A stretch of 64,000 nt of DNA from the NCBI GenBank assembly GCA_002342065.1, contig DDPF01000016.1:256545-320544 (forward strand), given 5' to 3'. This document shows, one piece after another, positions 52,044 to 62,577 of this stretch (positions within the stretch are counted from its first letter, which is position 1; the number at the start of each line of letters is the position of its first letter). Under the pieces are notes generated by a model that saw only the letters and a program-made list of their open reading frames with translations, was not told the origin of the DNA and searched no databases. The DNA comes from Bacteroidetes bacterium UBA2475. GTDB lineage: Bacteria; Bacteroidota; Bacteroidia; B-17B0; Aurantibacillaceae. The position numbers and the translations under genes were made by a program.

Positions 52044-53156
52044 TTAGTTTTTGTTTCTTACGAAATAAATTATTGTTCCAATTACCGCAACAATTGCTAA
52101 ACTAAAGAAGAAGATCTTCCAGGCGCTGTATGGCCTTTCGCCTTGCACTTCACCGGTTCTGGCGTTTATAGTAAAACGATAAACTTTCTCGTTGTACTTG
52201 TAAGCAGAGATCCATAATGGTAATAAAATGTGTTTAAAAGAGATGTCGTTGTATTGCGTATTGAGTGAAGTTATTTGTTGTGTATCTCCGCCAATATCTG
52301 AGTTTACACTGTTCCTGATTATTGGTTGCATACGTTCTTTTGCTTCTTCAAATCCGGGTTTTAATTCTGTTTGATAACTTTCAGTTACAAAGCCGGCTAA
52401 GAATTGATCGTTGTAAGCTACTAATTCTGGAAGGTCCCATGGCTCAAGATCCTGCACTAGTTTTTTTGGTAAAGAGTGCGACGCACAAACTAAAATATCA
52501 TCAAAAGAATTATTTACAGATCCACTTGCCGGGAACCAATTAGTGTGGCGCACCTGGCGCGTTTGAGTTTTTCCCTGGCTATCGCGATAGGTTTCGGTAA
52601 CATAATAATAAACACCACGAAGGCCGGTGTAATTACTGTGTGTGTTGCTATCGTATGTCCAGTAAGGCATATAAACGCCCCTTAATTTTTCGAGACTGTG
52701 TTGTGCGTAATCTTTTAATTTATTTGGAGCAAACCACAATCCACCCACCCATTTTATAAATCCTTCTTTAGCTTTATTACGTTCGATCTTAAATGGTAAT
52801 AAATATTTTGGTTTTATGATGGAGCAGGTAGCTGCATTTTTTATAACCAATGGGGTATCGCAATACGGACAACTACTTGAAGTTACGTTGGGAGGCAGGG
52901 TAGTAGCTGAACCACAGCTATCGCACTTAACGGTTGATATAGTTTGTTTTTCGGATGAAGAAACATTTTGTTCTAAAAAACTATTGTAATCATTTTCGGT
53001 AATTTCTGTCTTCTCAACTACAATTTCATTTTGAGTTTGACAATACTGACAGGTAAGACTATCGGTACCAGGTTTAAAACTTAAGTTAGCGCCACAATTT
53101 TTACATTTAATTGTATTGGCAGTTTCAGCTGTTGGTTCAAAAGTCTGGTCGCTCAT
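52044..53156 (-). CDS. Double zinc-ribbon protein with C-terminal membrane helix
   Basis: A 370-residue protein. Two zinc ribbons lie in the N-terminal 110 residues (IKCKNCGAN with CQYCQ; VKCDSCGSA with CPYC). A middle domain of about 200 residues holds many aromatic residues (KLRGVYMPYWTYDSNTHSNY, GLRGVYYYV, LPLWISAYKYNEKVYRFTIN). A single helix (IFFFSLAIVAVIGTIIYFV) ends the protein, so it is probably anchored with the ribbons in the cytosol. Members are often mislabelled as a PriA-like helicase; no helicase motif is present here. Function unknown. Confidence 0.75.
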   Translation of the reverse strand: MSDQTFEPTAETANTIKCKNCGANLSFKPGTDSLTCQYCQTQNEIVVEKTEITENDYNSFLEQNVSSSEKQTISTVKCDSCGSATTLPPNVTSSSCPYCDTPLVIKNAATCSIIKPKYLLPFKIERNKAKEGFIKWVGGLWFAPNKLKDYAQHSLEKLRGVYMPYWTYDSNTHSNYTGLRGVYYYVTETYRDSQGKTQTRQVRHTNWFPASGSVNNSFDDILVCASHSLPKKLVQDLEPWDLPELVAYNDQFLAGFVTESYQTELKPGFEEAKERMQPIIRNSVNSDIGGDTQQITSLNTQYNDISFKHILLPLWISAYKYNEKVYRFTINARTGEVQGERPYSAWKIFFFSLAIVAVIGTIIYFVRNKN

Positions 53157-53212
53157 AAATTTTATATTGATAGATAAAAATAAATATTTTTTAGATAAGG
53201 TCTAAAATAATT

Positions 53213-54121
53213 TTACAGCATTTTATTTCTTTTTACCAGATAAGTATACAGAATATTGTCGAAACCCTTGTTGATGTCGGCTTCTACAAAGTCTATCTTG
53301 TACTGACCGCACTTTAATTTTAAAAGATCTTTATATTGAGTTATTGATTGTTGATATTGTTCTTTGATCTGACTTGGATTTAATTTCACCTCTTCGCCGC
53401 TTTCAAGATCAATAAAATGATAAGGCTTATTCTCGAATTCAAAATCTATTTCTTTTGCTTTGTCAACCACATGAAAGAGCACCACCTCGTGTTTGCGGTA
53501 CTTTAGATGTTGTAGTGCGGAAAATAATTCTTCGTTCTCAGAATTGTTCTCGAACATATCGCTAAAAATAATTACAAGCGAACGTTGATGGATTATTTCT
53601 GCAATTTGATTTAATGTTTTGGCCGCTGAAGTATTCTTGCTTTCAAAATTCTTGTCTAAAATTTCTTCCAGCGTGTTGTAAATGAGTTTTTGATGAGAAG
53701 GACTGCCTTTTGGGGCAAAATGTCTAACAATTTCGTTCTCAAAAAGTGTGAGGCCAAAAGCATCCCGTTGTTGTTTTAATAACTCGCAAAGCGCAGCTGC
53801 AGAATAAACACTAAAATTTAACTTATTGTTCTCTGCATCTTTTGGAAATTGCATACTTGCAGAAACATCAATTACGATCTGGCAACGCAGGTTGGTTTCT
53901 TCTTCATAACGTTTTACGAATAACCGACCGGAACGGGCAAATAATTTCCAGTCAATATGCCTGGTACTCTCGCCGGTGTTGTAAAGTCGGTGCTCGGCAA
54001 ATTCAACCGAAAAACCATGAAAAGGGCTCTTATGCAGGCCTGTAATAAACCCTTCGACCACTTTTTTGGCAAATAATTCGAGTTTTTTAAAGGGTTCTAT
54101 TTTTAGGCGGTTTATTGGCAT
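53213..54121 (-). CDS. DUF58 protein with von Willebrand A-like fold
   Basis: A 302-residue protein of the DUF58 family: the GFSVEFAEHRLYNTGESTRH and DWKLFARSGRLFVKRYEEE blocks, then a metal-ion-dependent adhesion-type motif DVSASMQF. The rest fits a vWA-like fold (LVIIFSDMFEN, HLKYRKHEVVLFHVVD). DUF58 genes usually sit next to MoxR-type AAA ATPases and other vWA proteins; no such partner is adjacent in this window. It diverges from the large surface-protein operon. Confidence 0.88.
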   Translation of the reverse strand: MPINRLKIEPFKKLELFAKKVVEGFITGLHKSPFHGFSVEFAEHRLYNTGESTRHIDWKLFARSGRLFVKRYEEETNLRCQIVIDVSASMQFPKDAENNKLNFSVYSAAALCELLKQQRDAFGLTLFENEIVRHFAPKGSPSHQKLIYNTLEEILDKNFESKNTSAAKTLNQIAEIIHQRSLVIIFSDMFENNSENEELFSALQHLKYRKHEVVLFHVVDKAKEIDFEFENKPYHFIDLESGEEVKLNPSQIKEQYQQSITQYKDLLKLKCGQYKIDFVEADINKGFDNILYTYLVKRNKML

Positions 54122-54236
54122 ACTTATCCCTAACTTAATGTTTGTAAATTTAGCTTCATTTTTTTGTTAATTTATCTAAAATTTCAATATTTTTTGTATA
54201 TTCGTAGGATTAATCAGTTTTCAAGAATAACGCTGT

Positions 54237-57200
54237 ATGGTAAGATATTTATTTTTATTTCTCTTCTTTTTTGTTTTTTTAGTTAAGCCTAAGGCACAGG
54301 TAGATACAAGCTTTTGGTTTGTAGCCCCTGATATCTCGGCAACGATGGGTCAATCACCTATTGAGCTTCACATTCAAACCTATTCGCAGGCAGCAACAGT
54401 TTACGTAAGACAGCCGGCAAATTTGGCAACCGGGGTGAACTATTCGTTAACGATGGCCGCTAATTCACTATCTGTGACCAACTTAAGTACATCAATTACA
54501 GCAGTTGAAGGCGCACCAACAAACAGCGTAAGTAACAAAGGGATCTATATCAGTTCTACTTCCAATATTTCAGTTTATTATACTATTGGCGCAGGAAATA
54601 ACAAGGAAATGATAAGCCTTAAAGGGCAACGAGCGATAGGAACCGATTTTTACACACCTTTTCCAAACTCCATCCTATCGGTTATTTCGCCTACAGATGC
54701 GGGGGTTGGATTTGATATAGTTGCCACTAAACCTGGAACTACCACCATTTTAGTTACACCTCGTGCAGCCTGTATAGGCAGGGCGAAAAATGTAACTTTT
54801 TCAAGATCTTTATTGCAGGGCGAAACTTTTTCAATGAAAGATAATAATGCTGTTAACCCTAGTGAATTGGCAGGCTCTATCGTTTCAGCGGATCAAGCTA
54901 TTGCAGTAACAATAAGCGGTGCTATCAGAACATCAACGGCTCTTTGCCCATCTTATTTTGCTGATCAGATAACCACCAGTTCTAACATTGGTAAAGAACA
55001 TGTGATCATTAAGGGGGAAGGAACCTCTGATATAGCCTACGTTCTGGCAACACTCAACTCTACAAGTTTAACCATAACAACAGGCACTGGTACTATTAAC
55101 TGGTTAATAAACACAGGAGAAACTTATTCAATAAATATTTCAGGATTAACTTATATTGAAACAGATAAACCGGTATATGTAACTCATGTAAGTGGCTATG
55201 GCTGTAAGCTAAGTGGAGCACAGGTTACGCCTGCATATTGCGCAGGTTCATACACTACGGCATTTACAAGGTTGAGTGGTGACTCTTTAAATTTAAATCT
55301 TTACACAAGAAATGGTTTTCAAAGCACGTTTACTTTAACAAGTAACGCGGTTAACGTTCCTATTTCTCCTGCAAGCTTTACCACTGTGCCGGGTAGTGGC
55401 GGTAACCTGGTAGCAGCAAGATTGTATTTTCCAACTACAACAATTGCTGTTGGTTCGCACAATTTATTAAGAAATCAAAACGATATTTTTGGTTTAGGTG
55501 TTCATAATGGTGGTACTCTTGGCGGTAGTTCTTACGCTTACACTACTGAGTTCGGTATAGATGCTTTTGTATTTGCTAATACAGTTCCAACTGCTACTAT
55601 TTGTTCAAACACTACTTTTACACTGAATGGATTAATTGGGGGAGGCCCTATTACAGGGGTTTGGAGCCTGAATGGTTTTGGATCACTTTCTGGCGGACCA
55701 AATCAAATTATAAATAATGTTTATACACCAAATCCTATTGATACTTCACTTGCAATTATACCAACACCAACACCACCTGTATCAGGTGGTTTAGTAAAAT
55801 TTGTTCTAACATCTACTGGTATTTGTCCAAATGTATCAGATACTTTAAGGTTATATGTTAAGCAAGCGCCAATTGTTACTGCAGGTTCAAGCTCTATAAT
55901 TTGCTCAAATAATGCAACTGTTAATTTAAATGGTAATGTATTTGGAGCAAGTACACAAGGTGTTTGGTCGGTTCTAGCGCCTGGTAATGGGACGTTTGCA
56001 CCAAGTGTAAATACTTTTACGCCCAGCTATACGCTTTCAAATACCGATACCACTTTAAATCAATTAACCTTTGTGCTCACAAGTACCAATAATGGTATTT
56101 GTAATGCCGTCGCCAGTACGGTCAGTATAAGTATTGTCCATGCCCCTTTAGTCAAGGCCAGCCTTATAAATCCAATTTTAAAATGTGCAAATAATGCAAC
56201 AGTAAATTTAAATGGTCAGGTAACAGGAGCCATAACAAATACGGGAAAATGGACCACAAACGGAACAGGAATATTTGTTCCAAATCAATTTGCACTACTT
56301 TGTCAGTATATTCCAAGCGCTTCCGATATTGCTTTGGGGACGATAAAATTAAAATTGACAAGTACTGGTAATCAGCAATGTAAAGCTGTTTCAGATAGTG
56401 TGAATGTGATATTTACACAACCTGTTACAGTAAGTACAGGAGTTGATCTTAATAGTTGTAAAAATAATCCGATAATTCCTTTAGCTGTTGTAATTTCAGG
56501 TACTGCTACCAGTACAGGTATTTGGTATGGTGGTGCAGGTACATATACTGCAAGTAACACTTCATTAACTCCAACGTATGTTGCTACACCAGGGGAAGTT
56601 AATGCTGGTTTTGTAATACTTACTTTTAGTACAACCAATAATGGTATTTGTGCCGGTGTGTCTGATCAGGTAAAGATTGACTTTAGAGATAAACCAACCG
56701 CTAATTTTACTGTAAACACAGTATGTTTAAATCAAACGACCGTATTTACTGATCAATCTATAAATACATCCGGTCTGGGGTCATTAAATACATGGCAGTG
56801 GCAAATGGGTGATGGTGGTAATTCTACTGTTGTCAATCCAATTTACACATATACTTTAGCAGGAACTTATACTGCTCAACTTGTAGTTAGTAATACGTTT
56901 AATTGTTATGATACAGTTTACAGACCGGTTACTATTTATGCTTTACCTAATGCAAGCTTTACTATATCAAGAGCCTGTACAGGCTCAGCGCAGTTAATTA
57001 GCTTCACAGATCAATCAACTATTTCTGCGCCCGCATCAATACCTAGCGGAGGATATTATTATGATTTTGGCGGCTTTGGTTTCGCTTATTCAAAAGATAC
57101 CTCTTTGGTCTTCCCTGCACAAGGGCAATACAACATTACACATGAGGTTACTTCGAATAATGGTTGTAAATCTACCATTACAAAAACAGTTGATATAACA

Positions 57201-57734
57201 CCTAGACCAATTGCTAAATTTATTTACATTAATAACAGTGGTTTAAGTTTAGGAGCGGTTATTGCATTTATTGACTCTTCAAAATCGGCTGTTTCGTGGA
57301 GTTGGGATTTTGGAAATACCTTAACAAGTAACCTACAAAATCCGACAACAAATTATTTAAGTAATGGGTCTTACACGGTAACCCTTACAATAACCGACCA
57401 GTTTGGTTGCACCAGTAGTTATAGCCAGGTAATTAAAATAACTAATATTGCCGCAGAGGTTACACAATTAATTCCAAATATGATCACACCTAACGGTGAT
57501 GGAAAAAATGATATCTGGCGTTTAGATTTTGTTGATGTATTCTTTCCGGAAGCAGAAATTGAGGTCTATAACCGTTGGGGTGAACTCTTATATCGAAGTG
57601 TAGGATATTCAAATGCCTGGGACGGCAGCTATAAAGGTAATCCGCTGCCTGTTGGTGCTTACTTCTATACCATTAATTTACACGATGTAAATGATGAAAA
57701 AGTTTATAAAGGAACCGTAACTATTTTAAAATAA
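54237..57734 (+). CDS. Giant secreted protein: IgGFc-binding-like head, Ig/PKD repeats, CHU_C tail
   Basis: A 1165-residue protein with a signal peptide (YLFLFLFFFVFLVKPKAQ). Residues of about 20-460 are an IgGFc-binding-like N-terminal domain (DTSFWFVAPDISA, NKEMISLKGQRAIGTDFYTP). Ig-like repeats of about 85 residues follow (ICSNNATVNLNGNVFG, KCANNATVNLNGQVTG), then PKD domains (WQWQMGDGGN, WSWDFGN). The last 85 residues are a gliding-motility-associated CHU_C tail (ITPNGDGKNDIW, VYNRWGELLY, LPVGAYFYTINL), a T9SS export signal. First gene of an operon with sprF-like and two paralogues. Confidence 0.88.
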   Translation: MVRYLFLFLFFFVFLVKPKAQVDTSFWFVAPDISATMGQSPIELHIQTYSQAATVYVRQPANLATGVNYSLTMAANSLSVTNLSTSITAVEGAPTNSVSNKGIYISSTSNISVYYTIGAGNNKEMISLKGQRAIGTDFYTPFPNSILSVISPTDAGVGFDIVATKPGTTTILVTPRAACIGRAKNVTFSRSLLQGETFSMKDNNAVNPSELAGSIVSADQAIAVTISGAIRTSTALCPSYFADQITTSSNIGKEHVIIKGEGTSDIAYVLATLNSTSLTITTGTGTINWLINTGETYSINISGLTYIETDKPVYVTHVSGYGCKLSGAQVTPAYCAGSYTTAFTRLSGDSLNLNLYTRNGFQSTFTLTSNAVNVPISPASFTTVPGSGGNLVAARLYFPTTTIAVGSHNLLRNQNDIFGLGVHNGGTLGGSSYAYTTEFGIDAFVFANTVPTATICSNTTFTLNGLIGGGPITGVWSLNGFGSLSGGPNQIINNVYTPNPIDTSLAIIPTPTPPVSGGLVKFVLTSTGICPNVSDTLRLYVKQAPIVTAGSSSIICSNNATVNLNGNVFGASTQGVWSVLAPGNGTFAPSVNTFTPSYTLSNTDTTLNQLTFVLTSTNNGICNAVASTVSISIVHAPLVKASLINPILKCANNATVNLNGQVTGAITNTGKWTTNGTGIFVPNQFALLCQYIPSASDIALGTIKLKLTSTGNQQCKAVSDSVNVIFTQPVTVSTGVDLNSCKNNPIIPLAVVISGTATSTGIWYGGAGTYTASNTSLTPTYVATPGEVNAGFVILTFSTTNNGICAGVSDQVKIDFRDKPTANFTVNTVCLNQTTVFTDQSINTSGLGSLNTWQWQMGDGGNSTVVNPIYTYTLAGTYTAQLVVSNTFNCYDTVYRPVTIYALPNASFTISRACTGSAQLISFTDQSTISAPASIPSGGYYYDFGGFGFAYSKDTSLVFPAQGQYNITHEVTSNNGCKSTITKTVDITPRPIAKFIYINNSGLSLGAVIAFIDSSKSAVSWSWDFGNTLTSNLQNPTTNYLSNGSYTVTLTITDQFGCTSSYSQVIKITNIAAEVTQLIPNMITPNGDGKNDIWRLDFVDVFFPEAEIEVYNRWGELLYRSVGYSNAWDGSYKGNPLPVGAYFYTINLHDVNDEKVYKGTVTILK

Positions 57735-57738
57735 CTTT

Positions 57739-58740
57739 ATGAAGATTAAACTATATATATTTATTTTGATGCTTTGTTACTCGTTCTCAAACGCACAACA
57801 GCAAACTCTGTTCACAAACATCACACTACATCAATACCTTTATAATCCAGCGTATGCCGGATCAAGCAAAGGAATGCAATTTAACCTCGGCTACCGTAAT
57901 CAATGGGCAGGCTTCGAGGGAGCGCCTGTAACTTATATGGCTAGTGGTTACGGAACGTTTAAAAAACACCCTAACATGGCAGCCGGTGGTTTAATTATAA
58001 ATGATAAAAGCGGTTTATTATCACGCACTTCTTTTTATGGAACTTATAGTTATCATGTAAAAATAAATAAAAAAGTAAACTTGGGTTTTGGTGTTGGAGT
58101 TGGTGCGGTTCAGTATAACGTAAAAATTTACAATGCAAAGACCTACGATAAAGATGATGAGTTCTTAAAAAATAATATTTTAAATGCAAATGCTTTTGAT
58201 GCAAATGCCGGTTTGTATTTATACAGCAAAAATTTCTTTTTGGGCTTAAGCAGTCAACAATTAACAAAAGGAAAAATTTATTGGCAAAATACAATTGGTA
58301 GGTTAACACCACACTTGTATGGTTTTATGGGCTATAATTTTGTTTTAGATAAAAAGAAAAAAGAATGGGTGTTACAACCATCTATGTTGATAAGGTATAA
58401 TAATCCTGCTCCATACCAATTAGAGTTCAATTTAAAAGGTATCTATAAAGAAATGTTCTGGGTTGGCGGTGGCTATAGAATAGGGGCTTCTGCTTCAGCT
58501 ATGTTCGGGGCAACCATCAGCAAACAATTTACTGTAGGATATAGTTACGATTATGCAACAACAGCCTTACAAAAATATTCAAGTGGTAGTCATGAGATAA
58601 TTTTAACGTACACAAAATCAGCCAAAAAAATTAAAACTGTTGGAGATAAGATACAGGATGCTGATGAGGAAGAGTTAAATAATATTGACAATAGTATTAA
58701 AACTAACTTAAAGAATAAAAAGAATGAAGAGAAGAAATAA
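57739..58740 (+). CDS. PorP/SprF family type IX secretion membrane protein
   Basis: A 333-residue outer-membrane protein with signal peptide (IFILMLCYSFSNAQ) and the family hallmark HQYLYNPAYAGSS followed by FNLGYRNQWAGFEGAP. The beta-barrel strands run to about residue 290, then a Lys/Asp-rich tail. SprF-type proteins act with one partner adhesin of the CHU_C type, helping its export or surface attachment. It lies four bases after one giant surface protein and overlaps the next by 17 bases, which makes these its likely partners. Confidence 0.93.
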   Translation: MKIKLYIFILMLCYSFSNAQQQTLFTNITLHQYLYNPAYAGSSKGMQFNLGYRNQWAGFEGAPVTYMASGYGTFKKHPNMAAGGLIINDKSGLLSRTSFYGTYSYHVKINKKVNLGFGVGVGAVQYNVKIYNAKTYDKDDEFLKNNILNANAFDANAGLYLYSKNFFLGLSSQQLTKGKIYWQNTIGRLTPHLYGFMGYNFVLDKKKKEWVLQPSMLIRYNNPAPYQLEFNLKGIYKEMFWVGGGYRIGASASAMFGATISKQFTVGYSYDYATTALQKYSSGSHEIILTYTKSAKKIKTVGDKIQDADEEELNNIDNSIKTNLKNKKNEEKK

Positions 58741-61700
58741 AATAGCTTTATTGGCATTATTTTTCTTTGTTAAGCTGACTGTGTCATTTGCGCAGATAGA
58801 CACTGCTTTTTGGTTTGCAGCTCCATGGGTTACTCCTGATCATACATTCAGACAAGATTATGTTGTACATATCTCCACATTTAATACACCAAATACTGTA
58901 GTAAGGTTACGTCAGCCAAGTGCTATTGCTCCAAATAAATACGACACAACAATTAATATTCCTGCAAATTCAAATTTTGATTATTTGTTTTGGAGAGATA
59001 AAATGGCCACTGTTACAAACAGAGGATTTGATTCATTAGAAGTGCAACCTGCAAATACAGTTTTGCCTTACGGCTTATATATTTCCTCTTCGGCAAATAT
59101 TACAGTTGTTTACGATGTTATTTCCAGTCCAAATACTTTTTATAATCCCGAGACTTTTTCTATGAAAGGTCAAAATGGAATGGGATTAGAATTTGTTTGT
59201 CCATTTCAAACACGCTGGAACAATCAAACACTTGGTAACTTGGGTGGAACACCAGCGGGTGTTAATCAACCAAAGCAACAAATAAATATTGTTGCTACCC
59301 AACCAAATACTGTTGTATGGATCACACCAAAGTGTGCTGTTATTGGACACCCTGCTAATATTACCTATAGTGTTATGTTGCCAAATTATGGTAGCGCTTA
59401 TACAGTTGAGAATGCTGCTCAAAACACAGCAACTTCCGGAAATAATCTATCAGGAACTATTGTGGTTGCTGATAAGCCTATTGCAGTAACTGTTGCAGAT
59501 GATTCTGTTTCTGGTGTTACCGGTTGTTATGACTTAATGGGCGATCAGATTGTTCCCGTTGATATTGTTGGTACTGATTATATTTTAAATAAGGGGTATA
59601 TGAATGGTCCTGAACATGAGGGAGCTTATGTTGTTGGAACAGAAAATTTTACCCAATTAACGATTAACGATGGAGTTACAACAACTACACTAATTAATAA
59701 AGGAGATACCTATCATTATAAAACCACTCTACCACTTACTTATATTAATGCAACAAAACCCGTATATTGTTTGCATGCATCTGGCACTGGGTGCGAATTG
59801 GGAGAAGCTTTATTGCCACCTTTAAATTGTGCAGGATCTAATTTAGTTTCTTTTTCAAGAACAAATAATCAAGGGTTTTATCTCAATCTTTTATGTAAAA
59901 ATGGTTCTCAGAATACTTTTACTTTAAATAACTCTACAAGCTCTGTCGTAGTTCCGATTACTGCGGCAAATTTTACTTTGGTACCCGGAACTGCTACATT
60001 ATCTGGCGGACCATTTTATGGCGGACAATTAAATTTAACCAATATTGCTACATTGCCTATTGGCTCTTATACAGTTGCCAATTCTGTTGATGTGTTTGCA
60101 TTAGGCGTTTTTGGTGGGAATGCAAGTACCGGCGGTTTATTCCACTATATGTCATCTTTTTTAAGGAAAGTGGTAGTAACAGTACCCTCAGTAACGCCTG
60201 TGTGTGTAGGTCCAGGAGCAAGTATACCATTAACGGGTACTGTTTCAGGAGGAGCTATTACAGGAGCCTGGAGCACTAATGGCAGTGGAACATTTGGAGC
60301 TTATACATCAACATTAGGCACAGTAGCCACATTATATACCTTGTCAGGGGCCGATACACTGTTATCAAATATTATATTTACGTTAACCTCGATAGGTAAT
60401 TGTACACCCAAAACGGCAACTATGAGTGTTCCTGTGCATCAGCGTCCACAGGTAACGGTTGGCCCTGGAGCAACGATCTGTAAAAATAATTTAGTGCCCA
60501 TATCATTAACCGGCTCAGTTTCTTCACCAACCATAGCCACAGGAGGAGTTTGGACCACAAGCGGCACCGGATTTATAAGTCCAGGTATAAACATTAGTTA
60601 CTCGCCAACCCCTGCCGATCTTGCTGCGGGAAGCATCACCTTTACATTAAATGCAGTGGGAGGATGCAGTGCCAACTCACGAACCTTAATAGTAAATTTT
60701 GTTGAGCCTCCAACCTTAACAGGGTTAGATGATAATATTTGTACCAATACACAATCAGTAGTTTTAAACTCATCAGTAGTTGGTAGTACAGTACTTCCAA
60801 GCTGGACAACGAGTAATGGAACAGGATTTTTCTCTCCAACCAACGTAGGTTTAACACCTACGTATTCAGTAAGCGCGAGTGATTATAGTTTAACGACGAT
60901 AAACTTTGTAGTGACGTTAAACCCCGGACTGCCTTGTGCAGTAGTAACAGATAATATACAATTAACGATGCGCCCAGCACCACAAGCCAATGCCCCTTCT
61001 AACTTTACGGTTTGTGCCAATGCAGGATTAATAAATTTAAACGGATCCATAGGCGGATCAGCATCAACAGGTACCTGGACAACCTTGAACGGCACGGGAG
61101 CATTTAATCCACCACCTGCACCACCGGTATCAACGTATACAATGAGCTTTAGCGATATGTCTGTAGGAACACTAACATATGTATTAACAACTGATGCAGG
61201 AACTTATAACTGTCCGCAGGATACCGACATGTTATATATAGCAGTACTTGCAGCACCGGTAGTAGCAGTTAACTCAAATACATCAGTATGCGAGAACGCA
61301 CCTATAGCATTAACAGGCACAGTAACAGGATATACCAATACAGGGATCTGGAGTTCGACAGGAACCGGAGCCTTTACACCAACTAACACAGCCTTAGGAG
61401 GACAATACTTTCCAAGTACTGGCGATGTATCTAACGGCACAGTTACCTTAACCTTATTATCTAGCAATAATCAGGGTTGCCCTGCACAATCGGCATCCTT
61501 TGTAGCAACTTTTGTAGATGCACCCAAGGCGCTCTTTACGGTCTCCTCGGTCAGGTGTAGAGATTCATCCATTACCTTTATTAACGGTTCGCAGTCTAAC
61601 GGAACCTCGAACTTAACAGCTCAATGGAATTTTGGAACAGCAGCTACCAGTTCAGTTGTTCAATCAACCACACCGGGCAATGCTTTATATACTTATACAA

Positions 61701-62575
61701 ATGCAGGAAGTTATGTAATAACCTTAACGGTAACAGGTACCAATACACTTACCATACCTAACCTGCAATGTCCTGATACGGTAAGTAAACGTATAACGGT
61801 TAACCCCTTGCCAATACCAAACTTTAGTTATTTAAATGCCTGTCAGGGTTTACCAGCCCAGTTCAGAGATTCCTCGATAGTAATACCTGGAAATATAGTT
61901 GGCTGGAACTGGATCTTTGGTGACGGAAGTCCTAATTCACCTATAAAATATCCTGTACATACTTATACTACAGCTGGTGTTTATAATGTGGTCTTAACAG
62001 CTATATCAAATAATTCTTGTGCTGCTACAATATCAAAAGCAGTAACTATTAATCCTCAACCCGTAGCGCAGTTTGGTATGACCAACGATCCAACCATAGC
62101 CTTAGAGCCTGTATATTTTTCAGATTTTTCAGCACCAACAGGTTCAATAATAACCTGGTTATGGTCCTTTGGAGATGAAGGTTCGGGCAGTGGTCCATCG
62201 CCAACACACGTGTATCAAAACGCGGGCAGTTATATAATTACCTTAACAGTATTTGATGGCAATCTTTGTTCAGATACAGTTAGTAAAGAGATACAAGTGC
62301 AGATATTACCACAGGTACCAACCGCCTTTACACCCAACAAGGATAATAATAACGACTTGCTTTTTGTAAAAGGAGGTCCATTTGAAAAGATCTTATTCAG
62401 GGTGTATAATAATTGGGGAGAATTATTATTTGAGACCACTGATCAAAGTATAGGATGGGATGGGACCAAGAACGGCAAAGACCAACCCGTTGGTGTTTAT
62501 GTTTGGACATTAGTTGTGGATATGTATAACAATCGCCAGGTGAAAAAAAATGGTGACGTAACTATTATTAGATAA
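58724..62575 (+). CDS. Giant secreted protein, paralogue 2: IgGFc-binding-like head, Ig/PKD repeats, CHU_C tail
   Basis: A 1283-residue protein starting within the end of the sprF-like gene. Signal peptide ends near TVSFAQ, followed by an IgGFc-binding-like domain (DTAFWFAAPWVTPDHTFRQD, SMKGQNGMGLEFVCPFQTRW). About five 85-residue Ig-like repeats lie at 490-925 (VCVGPGASIPLTG, ICKNNLVPISLTG, ICTNTQSVVLNSS, VCANAGLINLNGS, VCENAPIALTGTVTG), then PKD domains (WNWIFGDGS, WLWSFGDEG). The CHU_C tail is FTPNKDNNNDLLF, VYNNWGELLFE, QPVGVYVWTLVVDM. Its head is much closer to the third paralogue than to the first. Confidence 0.88.
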   Translation: MKRRNKIALLALFFFVKLTVSFAQIDTAFWFAAPWVTPDHTFRQDYVVHISTFNTPNTVVRLRQPSAIAPNKYDTTINIPANSNFDYLFWRDKMATVTNRGFDSLEVQPANTVLPYGLYISSSANITVVYDVISSPNTFYNPETFSMKGQNGMGLEFVCPFQTRWNNQTLGNLGGTPAGVNQPKQQINIVATQPNTVVWITPKCAVIGHPANITYSVMLPNYGSAYTVENAAQNTATSGNNLSGTIVVADKPIAVTVADDSVSGVTGCYDLMGDQIVPVDIVGTDYILNKGYMNGPEHEGAYVVGTENFTQLTINDGVTTTTLINKGDTYHYKTTLPLTYINATKPVYCLHASGTGCELGEALLPPLNCAGSNLVSFSRTNNQGFYLNLLCKNGSQNTFTLNNSTSSVVVPITAANFTLVPGTATLSGGPFYGGQLNLTNIATLPIGSYTVANSVDVFALGVFGGNASTGGLFHYMSSFLRKVVVTVPSVTPVCVGPGASIPLTGTVSGGAITGAWSTNGSGTFGAYTSTLGTVATLYTLSGADTLLSNIIFTLTSIGNCTPKTATMSVPVHQRPQVTVGPGATICKNNLVPISLTGSVSSPTIATGGVWTTSGTGFISPGINISYSPTPADLAAGSITFTLNAVGGCSANSRTLIVNFVEPPTLTGLDDNICTNTQSVVLNSSVVGSTVLPSWTTSNGTGFFSPTNVGLTPTYSVSASDYSLTTINFVVTLNPGLPCAVVTDNIQLTMRPAPQANAPSNFTVCANAGLINLNGSIGGSASTGTWTTLNGTGAFNPPPAPPVSTYTMSFSDMSVGTLTYVLTTDAGTYNCPQDTDMLYIAVLAAPVVAVNSNTSVCENAPIALTGTVTGYTNTGIWSSTGTGAFTPTNTALGGQYFPSTGDVSNGTVTLTLLSSNNQGCPAQSASFVATFVDAPKALFTVSSVRCRDSSITFINGSQSNGTSNLTAQWNFGTAATSSVVQSTTPGNALYTYTNAGSYVITLTVTGTNTLTIPNLQCPDTVSKRITVNPLPIPNFSYLNACQGLPAQFRDSSIVIPGNIVGWNWIFGDGSPNSPIKYPVHTYTTAGVYNVVLTAISNNSCAATISKAVTINPQPVAQFGMTNDPTIALEPVYFSDFSAPTGSIITWLWSFGDEGSGSGPSPTHVYQNAGSYIITLTVFDGNLCSDTVSKEIQVQILPQVPTAFTPNKDNNNDLLFVKGGPFEKILFRVYNNWGELLFETTDQSIGWDGTKNGKDQPVGVYVWTLVVDMYNNRQVKKNGDVTIIR

Positions 62576-62577
62576 AA

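Noticed and set aside
52044..53156. PriA-like helicase annotation for the zinc-ribbon protein
   Set aside because: There are no Walker or helicase motifs; only the two CxxC...CxxC ribbons could have suggested that name.
54197..54204. TATATTCG as -7 box of the giant surface-protein operon
   Set aside because: One mismatch to TAnnTTTG and no TTTG at 17-23 bases upstream; too weak to list as a promoter.
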